Shown: piece after piece, positions 53,334-64,000 of the stretch
Layout of the letters: each line of letters begins with the position of its first letter
How positions within the stretch are numbered: position 1 is the first letter of the stretch
Assembly: GCA_013397115.1 (NCBI GenBank)
Contig: VWZW01006249.1
Location: forward strand, 1,920,136 to 1,984,135
Length of the DNA: 64,000 bases
Source of the DNA: Edolisoma coerulescens
Lineage: Eukaryota; Chordata; Aves; Passeriformes; Campephagidae
Reading direction: 5' to 3'
The notes under the pieces: model-generated
Told to the model about the DNA's origin: nothing
Database searches by the model: none
Seen by the model: only the letters and a program-made list of their open reading frames with translations
Translations under genes and position numbers: made by a program

Positions 53334-55324
53334 CCTCACCTTTCCCTGTTGCTTGAGGTGCTCCAGTGCGACAAAAACCCAAACACCAAAAGTTTGAACA
53401 TTCCAGCAGGGACAGCACAGGACTCAGTCACATTCCATCTTGAGGCCAGATTTATGAGAACAAATTATTTTTGTGCTCTTGTGCAGATAATGCATAGATC
53501 CACCCCTAAAGTTTAAAAATGCAGGATTCAATGTGTACTATTTAAAAGCTCACTGAAGGGGGTTGCTCCAAGAACATTTCTTATGGTGAATGATAAATAC
53601 AGTTGGTTCCTCAGGCCTTTTATTAGAAACCACTAGATCTTTCTAGGGCAGCTAGGTGCTAGTGATTACTTTGTACATAAAGAAACACATATCTTAGGGC
53701 AATTATGACAGGCTTTGCTCATAATTATGCAAATTTGAGATGGTAGCTAATCTTTCTCACAATAGCAAAAGTGAAAAGCTGTCCTAATGTAATTATATTG
53801 CATGCCAATCAGCTAGATATCAGTGTTTGCTGTAATAGCTGTGTGTTCAGCTTGGTGTGTGTTTGTTTGCCCTGGGGGAGCTATACCAAGTGTTAGCATC
53901 AAGGCACATTCCATGTACATGCAAAGGCCCTTCATGGAAACACCATTTTGTGGGTTTTTTTTTTAGTCTTGTTTTTAGTTTAGCTGTTAAGATTTTTGTT
54001 AAGACTCTCCATTTGCTACTAAGAGGCTATTATCTGTCATGGTTTTCTGTGGCGACTTTTCCCATCTGTCCCTTTCTACATCTCAATTACTTGACTGATT
54101 TTGGTTTTCTGTTGAAGATAATGAGAACTCAAAACATTACCCAAACTGTAATGCATGTATGTTTTACACAGAACAGCAGTGTATCTACAGATATCATCTG
54201 CAGATGGGTTGTTTAAACATTTGGCAAATGACGTTTTAATTCATATTATTAATTCTCAAAATTGTTAACTTGATGGAATAGCCTTATATACATAATTAAG
54301 TCTCACTTTCTCTATCAACGTACCAAAAGTAGTATTTCCAGCCTAAAAGGGCTGGTGTTTTCTTTTTTATGTTACTGCAGCTGCAAGTATTGTACTACAA
54401 TTGACCTCTCAAAGACTTCAGGGGTCCCAAAGGGAGTGGGATATATTTTTTTAACTTTTTAAAATTTAAGTTTCTAACAAACATTCTCCCTCCACCTCAT
54501 TTTGGAGACAGTGACTCAGACAGATGGTTATTATAGAAAATTACATACCAAAATGGAAGGTAAAAATAGGGTGCATGATACCAGTCCAAGAATATACCTC
54601 TCTGACTCTCCAATTTCTGGAAGTAATCATTTCCATAAAAGCCAGCCATGGATGCAGAGTTGGATATTCCCCTTATTTAATGCAAATTGTGCATCATCAC
54701 ATATGCTTCCATGGTACCTGCAGTGACAAATTACTTCAGAACTTTAAATCATGTTTAAAACCTGTCTTTCTTACTGAAAAAAATGCAATGTTAAAAATAA
54801 GTAGAAGTCTTCATTACAGATCCACTTCATAGAAGATTTTAGTACCTATTTGCTATTTTTGTGTTAGCAAAGCGTAACGGTTAAAAGGCCACTTTAGATT
54901 AGATCTAAAAAGTCATAAAATGCTTCAAAATGTATCATTACTTTAAATGTATGAGAACTCTTCCTCATTTGTGAATCTATGCTATAAACTTTGCAGTTAA
55001 CAATACTTTTGAACAATATATACAAGACGGTGCAAATGAACATTCAAATAGACAGTCGGCATAATTTTATAGATATTTAAGGATTATACAATCACAGGGT
55101 ACAAACATCCCTGCTTCACAGTAAGATAAATATATATTTAATTAAATGTTCAAAATGCTTTGAAAATGCTTATCAAAGGTGACGGAGTTTGCATTCCTAA
55201 GTGGTTGAGGTCTTCCACTGTAAAATGTCATCACTGGGTTGATTAATTTATACATTGTTGTTAGTTTCTGTTTTCATATTAATTAATTGGTTGAACTTGA
55301 TGATCTTCTTATGCTGTTTGACAG
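53334..55324. other. Region upstream of the candidate plus-strand exons; no gene recognised
   Basis: AT-rich unique sequence. It contains an octamer-type motif, TAATTATGCAAAT, at 53722-53734. A short GGTTGAACTTGATGATCTT remnant near 55.29 kb resembles a sliver of CR1 3' end. Open frames at 53.86-54.83 kb look non-coding. Confidence 0.55.
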
Positions 55325-55513
55325 CCTCATAATTTGGCCAACATGGCAACTGCTTTGGTAAAAGAATTGAGTATTGAAACAATTAATTCTGAGTTTTTCC
55401 CCTTAATTAAGGGTTCTTATGTCCAACAAACCCCTGTCAGATCACTACAGGAAGAATTCCTTGTACAGACAGAATCAAATGAGGTGCCAAGGATATCATT
55501 CAAAGCTCCTGCT
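55325..55513 (+). CDS. Candidate exon A of an unrecognised small gene (ATG at 55343)
   Basis: The acceptor CTTCTTATGCTGTTTGACAG (AG at 55323-55324) precedes a 189-nt exon that is open in the relevant frame throughout. The exon ends at a near-consensus donor, GTAAGTA (55514). ATG at 55343 has a strong context (AAC-ATG-G). The 57 residues from this ATG start MATALVKELSIETINSEFF, continue with VQQTPVRSLQEEFL and end PRISFKAPA. Phase at the donor is 0, matching candidate exon B after a 418-nt intron. The composition looks like a real soluble protein, but I recognise no family. The frame also stays open beyond the donor to 55699, so a single-exon reading or chance remains possible. Confidence 0.4.
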
Positions 55514-55931
55514 GTAAGTACCTCAACTAGAAAATGTAAACATCTCCATGTTTCATGGTTTTCTACGAGACTTCAGCTTGATATGCTAATAATGAAAGCA
55601 ACTGAATTCAGAATGGAATTTGGGTGCATTAATTGCAGAATAAGCATGACAGGACTGGAGTTTTTGCAGAATTGCAAATCTGTAAGGTTAGCTTTTTAAA
55701 AGTATGCAGTTAGTCCTTTTCTCAGCTTTTTGAGTTTGCTTCTAGGTTTGTCTCATCATAAGGAATGGGATTCATTCTGCACCCTGTTCTCCTCCTCCCA
55801 CCTAGGAGCGACTTGAGGGTTGCATAGAGGAAGTAGAAAAAGATATTTTGCATCATTTAATTACGAGCTCTTTAGCTGCCTGAGTAATGTTGATGGAGTC
55901 CAGAAAAATGTGTCTTGTCTGCCTTAGGCAG

Positions 55932-56189
55932 CATAAAATGGGAACGTGCTTCAGCTCAGAGGGGAAAAAAGGCACACGGAGAGATTGGAACAGGGAACTT
56001 GCACTTGACAAATGGCACAAGCGTGAGAAAATTTACTGGCAAAATATTAACACTTCATCTTCTGAGAAGCTTGACATTATCAGAGAAGGTTTTGCTGTTT
56101 TAAAAAAGCCACCAGACAAAAAACAAAAGAAGAAGAAACACTGTCAAAGCCTAATTCCCTTCCAAGATAATCAGACTCCAGTTATTTGA
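55932..56189 (+). CDS. Candidate terminal exon B of the same unrecognised gene
   Basis: A pyrimidine-rich acceptor, GTGTCTTGTCTGCCTTAGGCAG (AG at 55930-55931), is followed in phase 0 by 85 codons and a TGA stop. The peptide starts HKMGTCFSSEGKK and contains the charged, aromatic-rich stretch DWNRELALDKWHKREKIYWQ. It then has a Lys-rich segment KKPPDKKQKKKK and ends FQDNQTPVI. Joined to exon A this gives 142 residues without signal peptide or membrane segment. The first candidate polyadenylation signals downstream are ATTAAA at 56646 and AATAAA near 57799. No domain is recognised. The size and basic charged tail would suit a small intracellular protein, but function is unknown. Confidence 0.4.
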   Translation, partial: HKMGTCFSSEGKKGTRRDWNRELALDKWHKREKIYWQNINTSSSEKLDIIREGFAVLKKPPDKKQKKKKHCQSLIPFQDNQTPVI

Positions 56190-58773
56190 ATCGCTGTTGT
56201 TCTTCCCAGTTGTATAATGGTGTAACCGGGGTGTATTGTTAAATGTCCCTCCACTAAAAGGAGCAAATCAGAGTTCTCTCTTCCCCCAGTTTCCACCCCT
56301 GAATTTACAGTTTTTCTTGATGTTACTCCCCTCTTATAATCATGGCAGTGACAAAGGCCCATATATGTAAGCCCCATCCCAACCCCTTGGTAAGTCAGAA
56401 CAACAATGACTTGTGAGGGCTGCCTGCCTTAAGGTGAAGGACTACACAGTTTATAGGGGCTGATTCTGTTCCCACTGAAGTCTAAGGGAGTTAAGCTTAT
56501 GAACAGGACACTTCTCTCAGTTGTAGCTGTCTTCAGATCCTGTAGCTGTCCAGCTCCCTTGGCTATTCTCCAAGTCTGTAGCTCCAGAGGTGGAGATGCT
56601 CCTATCCTGTAGCACACACCCAGACAAGTGAGGGGATCCGATCCCATTAAATCGTAAGAGCTCGTAAGAACATGCTGCAGTTTTGGGTATTGACTAATTT
56701 GCAGACCTAAACTCTCTTTTACAGGGCTGTGTGTGGGAGGCGGGGCAGGGGGGTTGGTTTTTTTTTTCATAATATCTTGACTTCTACCTTAGGAGTAGTC
56801 AGACAAAAGGTATAAACTCTGAGTGAGACAGGAGCACGACTTAGATACGATGAACAAAATACATCAGCTGACTTAGCACTAGGCAACCCCACGCCAGTCA
56901 GTCAGGAAAATTGCTGGTTACTAGCTAAAAAATATTACAAGCCTCTTTCTGCCAATAACATAGGGAGCACAATCAGCAGGTGGAGCAAGTGTTGTTTACT
57001 CAAAAATCTCTGTTCTCTAGTACTACCTCAAGCTACTACTCTGAGTGTATTGATAGATGTCATACACCAAAGTCCATCTCCTTCAGACAGGTCAAAGAAA
57101 TGGAGAATGAACCTAGGGAGGACTGTTTCTGTCACACCAAACGAAGGGTATTGGGTTTACAGATTTCTGTTCAATTTTCTTAACCAGTAAGGCTTCTAGT
57201 ATTGGCACTCCTATGCTGGTTTTGCAGAAAAGGTACCTCCTTGTCTTTGACAGAATGAAAAGACAAAAGCAGCTTTGCTCATAGAATGTCTCCTAGAATG
57301 GCAGTGATTTGATGAAATGTAGGAACCTTGTGGAAGGCGGTGTTTTTCTTAAAATATGACAGAAGGAGTACTTATTTTGAGTACAAAACTATCTCATTAA
57401 AAAAAAAAAAGTATGGCTTTGTAGAGATTTTTTCAGAAGTAGAATTCATGAGGAAGTGTCAATGTCTTTAAAAATGTGTTTAAATCTCAGGTCAACATTA
57501 TATTTGTATTTTGTTGCAGCAAACACGACACACATCACAAATAATTCTGCTCCATTAAGTAAAAACTCTCCTAGACTAAAATGACCTTACTTCATATCCA
57601 GCTGAAGGTTCTCACTGTATATGCAGAGATGTAGGAAAATTTAAAATTCAGATTGTAGTTAAGCTAGGAAAGTATGAGTTTTTAAGGCTTGAGAAAACTA
57701 GAGAAATAGCAAGTCATCTTCTGTTTGTACAGCTGAAATGTCAAAACAAACCTATAAAAGAAAGTATCAAGAAAAGACTGCTTGGGTAACGTATACCAAT
57801 AAAGTGAAGTCTGTCCCTAAATAAGTTGACACAAGTGTGACTGCAGCCTATGACATCAGCATGCTGGCATGGTCTTTAATGTTAACAACCGTGTACAGAA
57901 GCAAGACTTATGTGGTGTGTGTTTTCCACTGATTTTGTAAGTGCTTTTGCATAGGAAAACCATATTTGCAAAGTAAGTGAAAAGGTTAATCATTGCTTGT
58001 TCATATCTCCCCAAGATACCCTTCTATGGATAAAGCTTGGGGAAAAAAACCCAAAAAAACCCCTAAAAATGAAAAAACTAAAATGTCACAAGTGCATTAC
58101 AGTCTGAAATATATTTCAGGCAAATAATTTTTCAGGTTCTTTTCTTGCATTGCCTGCATATCCACAGAGTTCATAAAACAACTAAAGGATGATTTATGCA
58201 TGGTAACTTCCTTGGCAGTAATTGTTATGCCAAGAAAAACTTATTTACTGATTGAAGGCACCCCTACAATAATATATGGATTTTTTTATTGCATGAACCA
58301 ATCAATCCGTGTGAAGAACAGATGGTGAATGGCAAAAAGAGAAAATACAATGTTTGTTTTTCCTTTATTTCTAATGAAAATGTCTAAACTATATTGTTGT
58401 CACTGAGAAGTGGGTCTCTGCTCTGAAATGTAGAGCAAAATAATGTGGGTTGACCTAGAAACTGTACAGTTTCTGTGGCTACAGAGGTAAAATCATGCTG
58501 CAAACAGGCAACAAAACATAAATTGCTATGGTACATATGTAACTTAGCTCATGTATTTATATTTAGAATCACAGAGAATTCAAGACATACCAGCAGTATT
58601 AATTCTGAGAATCAGATCAGCAACAACAACAAAAAAAGACCATAAATCTGTAGCACTATTTCAGTACTCAAAAGCTGTACTTAATCCATGGGAACTACAA
58701 TGAACTTGTAAAGACTGAATACCACATCAATATTCCCAGCACCAGCTCAGGAACTTCACAACTCTTCTATTCT
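56190..58773. other. Interval between the candidate plus-strand gene and MCEE; no gene recognised
   Basis: AT-rich unique sequence between two convergent transcription units. An ATTAAA at 56646-56651 and an AATAAA near 57799 could end the plus-strand gene. An A-run of about 12 lies near 57.40 kb, and AAACCC low-complexity sequence lies near 58.04-58.07 kb. Confidence 0.55.
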
Positions 58774-58779
58774 TTTATT
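58774..58779 (-). other. MCEE: MCEE polyadenylation signal candidate
   Basis: AATAAA on the minus strand begins 15 nt after the MCEE stop codon. If used, the 3' UTR would be only about 30-50 nt. Further AATAAA copies lie further downstream (near 58.28 and 58.36 kb), so a longer UTR is possible. Confidence 0.55.
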
Positions 58780-58794
58780 TATGAATATTGCAGC

Positions 58795-58947
58795 TCAAGC
58801 TTGCTCAAGTTCCACAAGGACTCCATGGCAATCTTTAGGGTGAAGAAAAATCACAGGTTTGCCATGTGCACCTATTTTTGGCTCTTCACTCAATATTCGT
58901 ATCTTTTTTTTCTTCAGTTCTGTCATAGCTGCTTTTATGTCATCAAC
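58795..58947 (-). CDS. MCEE: Methylmalonyl-CoA epimerase, last exon
   Basis: This exon encodes the C-terminal 50 residues, from VDDIKAAMTELKKKKIR to VLVELEQA and a TGA stop (58797-58795). The acceptor TTTTTTATAAG has AG at 58949-58948, and phase is 0 with the previous exon (IE|VDDI). The Glu of VLVELEQ (codon 58812-58810) matches the last metal ligand of the vicinal-oxygen-chelate fold. KIGAHGKPVIFLHPKDC is nearly identical to the mammalian protein. The next residue is His (KDCHG), where I recall Gly in human, so it may be a lineage-specific change. Confidence 0.95.
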   Translation of the reverse strand, partial: VDDIKAAMTELKKKKIRILSEEPKIGAHGKPVIFLHPKDCHGVLVELEQA

Positions 58948-60706
58948 CTTATAAAAAAGATACAGTTCACACAAATTAACATATTGCACTGTATTATGCA
59001 GACTTTACATTTAGGAGCAATAACATAATTCCTTACTGAAGTGTTATTTCTAAGTTCTAATATAATTCTGAAAATAAATTAAGTTGTAAAACCATTTTAA
59101 AACATCTAGTCTTAAAAATAAAAATACTACAGAAGTTTGCATTTGTTATTTGAAGATTTTATAAAACACCATTTAAACAGATTGTGCTATATTTAAGGAA
59201 TTAATAAGCTAAAATCACTCATGCACAAAGCCCATTGATTTTTTTTGTTACTTTATAAGAACTCCATAAATAATATAAACTCTGCATTACTTTTACTAGG
59301 AAGACCATATTGCTTTCCAGCTCTCAATAAGTAAAGAAAAATACCTCCCTTTATAATTGATGACAGAGCACTGACTCATTAAATGCTGGTGAAAAGGGAG
59401 GACAGTGGGCAGAAGGTAAAAGGAGAGTCCCTTTTAGATTCCTATATTCTCCTTCTGAGTAGGTTAAGGTTCATAAAGTTTCCTAAGGAAAAAAGCTTGG
59501 AATAGTCGAAAATATATCCAGAATAGGATGTGGTCTTCCTATTGAACTTAATTATAATAATAGCCATTAATACAGTATTTCAGTACAGTTTCCTACAGAA
59601 AAATGTAATGAACAAAAACATGCCTGTACTGTACAATGTGATCTCAAGTTCTGAGGTCATGTCATCCAATTAAATTTGAATTTTCCTAAAACTTAAATGC
59701 ATTCATTTTTTGAAATAATAATATTAACACTTTACAAAATTAAATAGTCAATAATCAATTAAGACCTAGAAATAAAATAATAGCATTGCTATTTTTCAAG
59801 ACTGAGGTGTTTGGACATAATTTGGTGAATAAACTCTCCTGATGCCATTTTAGGGAAGAGGGAATTCCTAGCTTTAATTCAGAGGAACAGACATCACCTA
59901 ATTCCTACCCATTCGCAACAGTTTTGTTCATGAATATTCCAAACTCGCTACAGTTCTTCCTACACACAACTACCAAAGTGCAAAACAAAAAGGAACGACT
60001 GTCAAGTTTTATCTAAACTAGAAAGGCCACGTGTGACGTGTGCCATGGCCCCCTCCAGATTCTTTCCCCGAGCAGAAAAGCCACAGCAGCTGCTGCTCCT
60101 GTCCTGCAGACATGGCCTGAAGAGGAACTGAGTCTGGGCTCAGCTGCAATGAATTCCTGCATCCCCAAGGATGAGTGACAGTAAACAGTGGAGATGCCTT
60201 TGGGTGCATCCATGTTAGGAGAGTACCAGGCTTGGATTGCTCTCTTACTCTGCTGTGCCCAGCACGGTTTTCACTAGCGGTATTAAATTATAACTGGTCA
60301 GGAATAATTTAATTTCTTCTTAAAATACTTAGCTTTTTTGAAACAAGTTGCCTATCAAAACATCTGTCTAAATTTTCCTTCGTATAAGAGAGAAGAAATT
60401 AAGAGTATTTTGATAAACTTGTTAGGCTTCTTCTCTGGTATGGAAAGGACTTTTACAATTCAGCTTTTTGTTCCCTGATTCAATCTTTATAGCATAAAAG
60501 AGGAAAAAATGATCACATAGGTCACAAAATGGAACTGTGATTTCCAAAACAGAAAAAAAAGACATGTTTAAGACTTCTTCTTATGAAATGTAATTTTTCA
60601 CAAATATGACAGCCTTATATATTAGTTCTTGACACAGGTCAAACCTATTCAAATATGCATACTTTAATGTATCTATCTTATTACATGCAATATTATGTTA
60701 AGATAC
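58948..60706 (-). other. MCEE: MCEE intron between the two main coding exons
   Basis: A 1.76-kb GT-AG intron (donor GTATCT at 60706, acceptor ATAAG at 58948). AT-rich, with a GC-richer patch at 60.03-60.21 kb in which two overlapping minus-strand frames are open. No recognisable coding content or repeat. Confidence 0.85.
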
Positions 60707-61047
60707 CTCAATGCAGATATGATGCATTCCTCCAGTCTTGTTTTTTTGCAGGAAGCTTGCAATGGGACTTTTCTCTCCTAAAGGATGTAGAAGTTCCAGC
60801 TTGGTATTTCCCAGCTCCACAAAAACAGTGTAGACACCATGCTCAGGAAGAGCAACAGTCTCACTCACCTGGGCCCCTAACACATCTTTATAGAAGGACT
60901 GAGCTTTCTCCAAATCAGGCACTGTAATTGCCACGTGATTAAGTCGGCCCAGTTTCCACAAACAGCTTGGAATGTTTTGCGAAAAGGGCTTTGATGATGA
61001 TAGAGTTCGTATTGTGGGAGCTGAAGTCTGCAATCTGCTAAGAAGCC
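60707..61047 (-). CDS. MCEE: Methylmalonyl-CoA epimerase, main coding exon
   Basis: MCEE converts (2R)- and (2S)-methylmalonyl-CoA in the mitochondrial matrix during propionate breakdown from odd-chain fat and branched amino acids. This 341-nt exon encodes a split Gly plus 113 residues. First comes a Ser/Arg-rich mitochondrial presequence part (LLSRLQTSAPTIRTLSSSK). The VOC fold follows, from GRLNHVAITVPDLEKA to GGMHHICIE. Expected metal-site residues are present: His of NHV (60937-60935), Glu of ELLHPLG (60796-60794) and the second His of HHI (60721-60719). The acceptor is CTTTTTTTTCAG (AG at 61049-61048). The phase-1 start agrees with the human gene, where exon 1 ends in the first base of the equivalent Gly codon. 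The two exons together give 164 residues against about 163 in human. No in-frame ATG lies just upstream, so the start is elsewhere. Confidence 0.96.
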
Positions 61048-61100
61048 CTGAAAAAAAAGTGAATAGCAATGACACGACGCTTTTGAGAAAGTATCAGTAC

Positions 61101-61167
61101 CTGCTCTTTCAAAGGCCCGCAGAGCTGCCCAGTCATTGGCACACCCTTGAGCAATGCTCGGAGTAGA
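61101..61167 (-). CDS. MCEE: Candidate upstream coding exon of MCEE (67 nt)
   Basis: The acceptor GTTTCCTTGCTCTCAG (AG at 61169-61168) and donor GCAG|GTACTG (GT at 61100-61099) bracket 67 nt. These are open in the frame that joins MCEE, giving STPSIAQGCANDWAALRAFERA and then the split Gly. ALRAFERAG-LLSRLQ resembles the mammalian exon-1 end (VLKAAAANAVG-LFSRLQ). The exon ends in phase 1 as required. It contains an ATG only in another frame, so the initiator would need a further exon beyond the window. The intron to the next exon would be only 53 nt, very short for a bird, so the model is tentative. Alternatively it is a non-coding or unused exon. Confidence 0.4.
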
Positions 61168-64000
61168 CTGAGAGCAAGGAAACAGTTACTCTTGTACTAA
61201 CAGCTCAATGAACACTTTTTTAAGACTAAGTATTCAGAAGTATAAAAAAAATAAATAAGACTCAAAGCAGACTCAAATTTGATGTAAATCCTTACATATG
61301 CCTGTTAAAAAGAGGAATACAAGACCAATTGTAAAGGTAAACTGTATAATGTGTTTAAAAGTGACTTTTGAATTTTTCAGAGCTTCTTACAAAATAGAGA
61401 AAAAAATCAGAATATGCCTACACATCTTGAAATGACAGCAAACAAACAAAAAAATCGCGAAGAAATTATATAAAATGAGGATACTTACAAATTAATTACA
61501 TTAAAAATTAATCTGTCAGAGAACTAGAATCTGGAGGGGTTAGGGGTAGGGAGAAATTGTGATAGTATCAGTTGTTTCTAGCACCAAAATTAGAATTAGA
61601 TTAAAGGATATATTCATAAAAGCCACATTTTAATTCCATGCCAGTTTGCTGTAGGCCAAGTCAGAGTTCCCAATGCCTCAAGGCCAAGCTAGATGCATGT
61701 CAGTATTTTGGTAGCCTTCGAGGCATTCTTTGCTTTAAAGTCACAAATGTGCTATTTTGCTAAGAGATTGTGCCAATGATGCACCGAGATTCTGGATGCT
61801 TTGCAACACACTGAGGATAGACAGCCTGGCTGTGCTCTTGGTACTTTGTAAGGTTAGTAACAGCTGTAATTACTCAGCTTTGCTTCACTGTATGGAACTG
61901 AGAACTACTGTTCCACAGGAATTCAAGATCCTACAGCTACCAGTTAAGTTTTCTTCACAAAGATAACTGATGAGTCCTTAAATCTAAGCCTTTCTGAGCA
62001 TGGTGCTGATGAAAAAAAGAAATGTTTGCATGTATTTGACACTTAAAATTACAACATGCAATGTGCATATTAGCAAGGACTTAGTATTATAAAAGTAAGT
62101 CTATTCACAACCTTTTGATGATACTAAAACAACAGCCTACATTAAGTATTTCCAGAAACTCATCCAGTGCTGCAAGTAACTGCCCTGGAGTATTTCTTGC
62201 CAGGTTTCACACTGTCAATTCTGTCATCTCTTTCATCACAGCCAGAAGTTCTGGACAATTCTTTCACTTGTTACCTTTAGGCTGTCATACTGGTATAGGA
62301 CAGCAACTGCTTTTCAACTTTTTACATGTTAAAAAAATCCCCGAGAAACTTCTACACGAAGAAAAATTCTTGGTTTTCAAATGTCTATGGAGAAACTATT
62401 TTGCAGAAACACTTGCCACGTCAATGCAGCTGAATCAGGGTGAACCAAGTCATTCCCTGGGGAAGCAGTACTGTGCAATGCCTATAATGCATGAAGTAAC
62501 AAACATGCAGGAACCAGGTGGCATGATTAAAGGCATGGATAATTAACTAGTATAGGGTCTGACAGTTAACCAGGGTAAATAGATGTGTTACAAAAAGTAA
62601 GAATCCCCCCAACCTCTGCTATGCAGTCTTTTCTGCCCACCTAAGCTTCTACTGAAGTAGCTCAGTTCTGTAGTGTAATTTCTTAAGACATGGTTCAATC
62701 CTTGCTGAAGCAAGAGGTACTTTTCCACTTGGAGGAGGGCAGTATTCTCCAAATAAGAAAAATCTTTTGAAAGAGAAGGATCCCTCACTATATAATTTGT
62801 TACGTTTTCCAGAGCCTTTTACTGTTTTATTCTTTCTTCCACCTACTAACAGACTGCAGTTCAATAGAAATACTACTAATGTAGATCTTTTTTTCAAGCA
62901 GTCTTTACTAATGAAAAGGCAAGGATTTTCCCATTCTTTTACATCTGACATCTATAATTCTTGCTGCACTTCACCCAGGGCGTATGACTACATAGTTGTT
63001 GTAATTTAATTTGTATTTTTTCTATTTCAAGTAAATTGACAAAGACAGACTGTTTGTTACTCAGCTATTTGTGAAGCACTAGAAAAAATAGAAAATGCTC
63101 TTTCTTCTGGGTTCTGCCCAAGAAATATTTGATTTTTTGTGGTGTTTCCTGGGAAGACAATAGATTGAAAACGTGATGTATATTCCTAGGATTCTTTTAA
63201 AGTCAAAGATACTTAAATGCCCGCTCATATAAGCATTTATTCTATGAAGTCTTGTGAATTTATCCTAGCTCTAGTCAGATGCATACAGAATATTAATTTT
63301 AAATCCATAATTGACTGAGATTAAACAAAAAGCATTTGTTTTTCTTGCATTATCTAGATTAGTAACTATATAGATTACTTAGAATTCTAATCTTCTTCTA
63401 ACCCAATAATCAAAAAATGACCTTGCAGTAAAAAAGAAAGCTTTTCAGCAAACTTCAGATTGAAACCCCATCACTTCCACGCTTCCAGGAAAAAACCACT
63501 TGTATTTATATGTACATCACAAAACTGGTTCTATGGTATATAACTTTCCTTAGCTGAATTTGAAGAATATTTTTTAATTTATCTATTTGGGACTTATTCT
63601 ATTAACGGTTGACTGATCTACTAGTATTATGCACATCAGAGTTTGAACTCACAGTTGTACCAAGTAAGGGTTACATTCTTTAACAGAGCAGATTATGAAG
63701 TAACAAGTCTGAAGTACCCCATAAACTGAGATCCTCGTCCCTCAAATGTTTATTGCTTGTTTGTTGCTTCTTATGTGGAACAGTGTTCATTGACTTAATC
63801 AAGGAAACTAAGGAATCAAACACAAGCCAAATCCAACTGAACTCTGTCATGTTCTCTATGGGAAGGTTTTACAACAGTGGGTTGCAGTAAGAACCTTGTC
63901 ACTGGGCACTGCTCTATTGTCAACCATTTCAGGTGGAGAACTCCCAAAGCATGGAAAGGATGCTCCCACCATAGGGAATCTGGCACACAGGAGCTGTGTG
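61168..64000. other. MCEE 5' flank or intron; no gene recognised
   Basis: AT-rich, CpG-poor sequence. No CpG-island promoter or candidate MCEE first exon with an in-frame ATG is visible, so the true 5' end probably lies beyond 64000. A 143-codon plus-strand frame at 62115-62546 has no recognisable homology. Confidence 0.6.

Noticed and set aside
54502..54832. Overlapping plus-strand frames as an additional upstream exon of the 55-56 kb candidate gene
   Set aside because: The possible donor (GGAAG|GTAAAAA at about 54561) leaves a phase that does not match the exon starting at 55325, and the acceptor options are weak.
55288..55310. GGTTGAACTTGATGATCTT resembling a CR1 3' end
   Set aside because: Too short to call an element; noted only in the regional description.
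61048..61075. Extension of the main MCEE exon upstream to a GTG codon
   Set aside because: The extension crosses a T-run plus CAG acceptor and has no ATG. It is intron sequence.
62115..62546. 143-codon plus-strand frame upstream of MCEE
   Set aside because: No recognisable motifs, no clear splice or promoter context, and a length reachable by chance in this window.
1..64000. CRISPR arrays, tRNA or rRNA genes, and complete LTR retroviral elements
   Set aside because: No regularly spaced repeats, cloverleaf genes, rRNA motifs or paired LTRs were seen by eye; a tool-based scan could still find small or decayed ones.

Overview
The window looks like part of an avian nuclear chromosome. It is AT-rich and intron-dominated, it carries vertebrate splice signals, and it holds several truncated CR1 LINE fragments, the typical bird non-LTR retrotransposon. 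I found no bacterial-style operons, CRISPR arrays, rRNA genes or tRNA genes. Species cannot be fixed from the sequence alone.

Two genes are recognisable, both on the minus strand. At the left edge (172-1177) is the first coding exon of APBA2 (Mint2/X11-like neuronal adaptor). It encodes the N-terminal 323 residues; the PTB and PDZ domains must lie left of the window. Positions 1178 to about 52.5 kb are best read as the long 5' intron of APBA2. That stretch holds CR1 and older LINE debris, simple repeats and no recognised gene. At 51.8-53.3 kb is a CpG island with an 83-base assembly gap. It contains minus-strand splice donors (best at 52532|52531), and I infer that it is the APBA2 promoter and 5' non-coding exon. 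At 58.8-61.2 kb lie the two main coding exons of MCEE (methylmalonyl-CoA epimerase), with a possible extra upstream exon. Its initiator codon was not found and probably lies right of the window.

Between the CpG island and MCEE, on the plus strand, two candidate exons (55325-55513 and 55932-56189) have canonical splice sites, matching phase 0 and a strong Kozak ATG. Together they would encode a 142-residue, charged, Lys-rich protein that I do not recognise. A strong plus-strand donor beside the CpG island (53325|53326) could join a non-coding first exon to it, making the island a bidirectional promoter. This is the most interesting unexplained signal here, but it rests on sequence features only.

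There is no functional link between APBA2 (synaptic trafficking) and MCEE (mitochondrial propionate catabolism). Their proximity is a synteny observation: in human they lie on different chromosomes.
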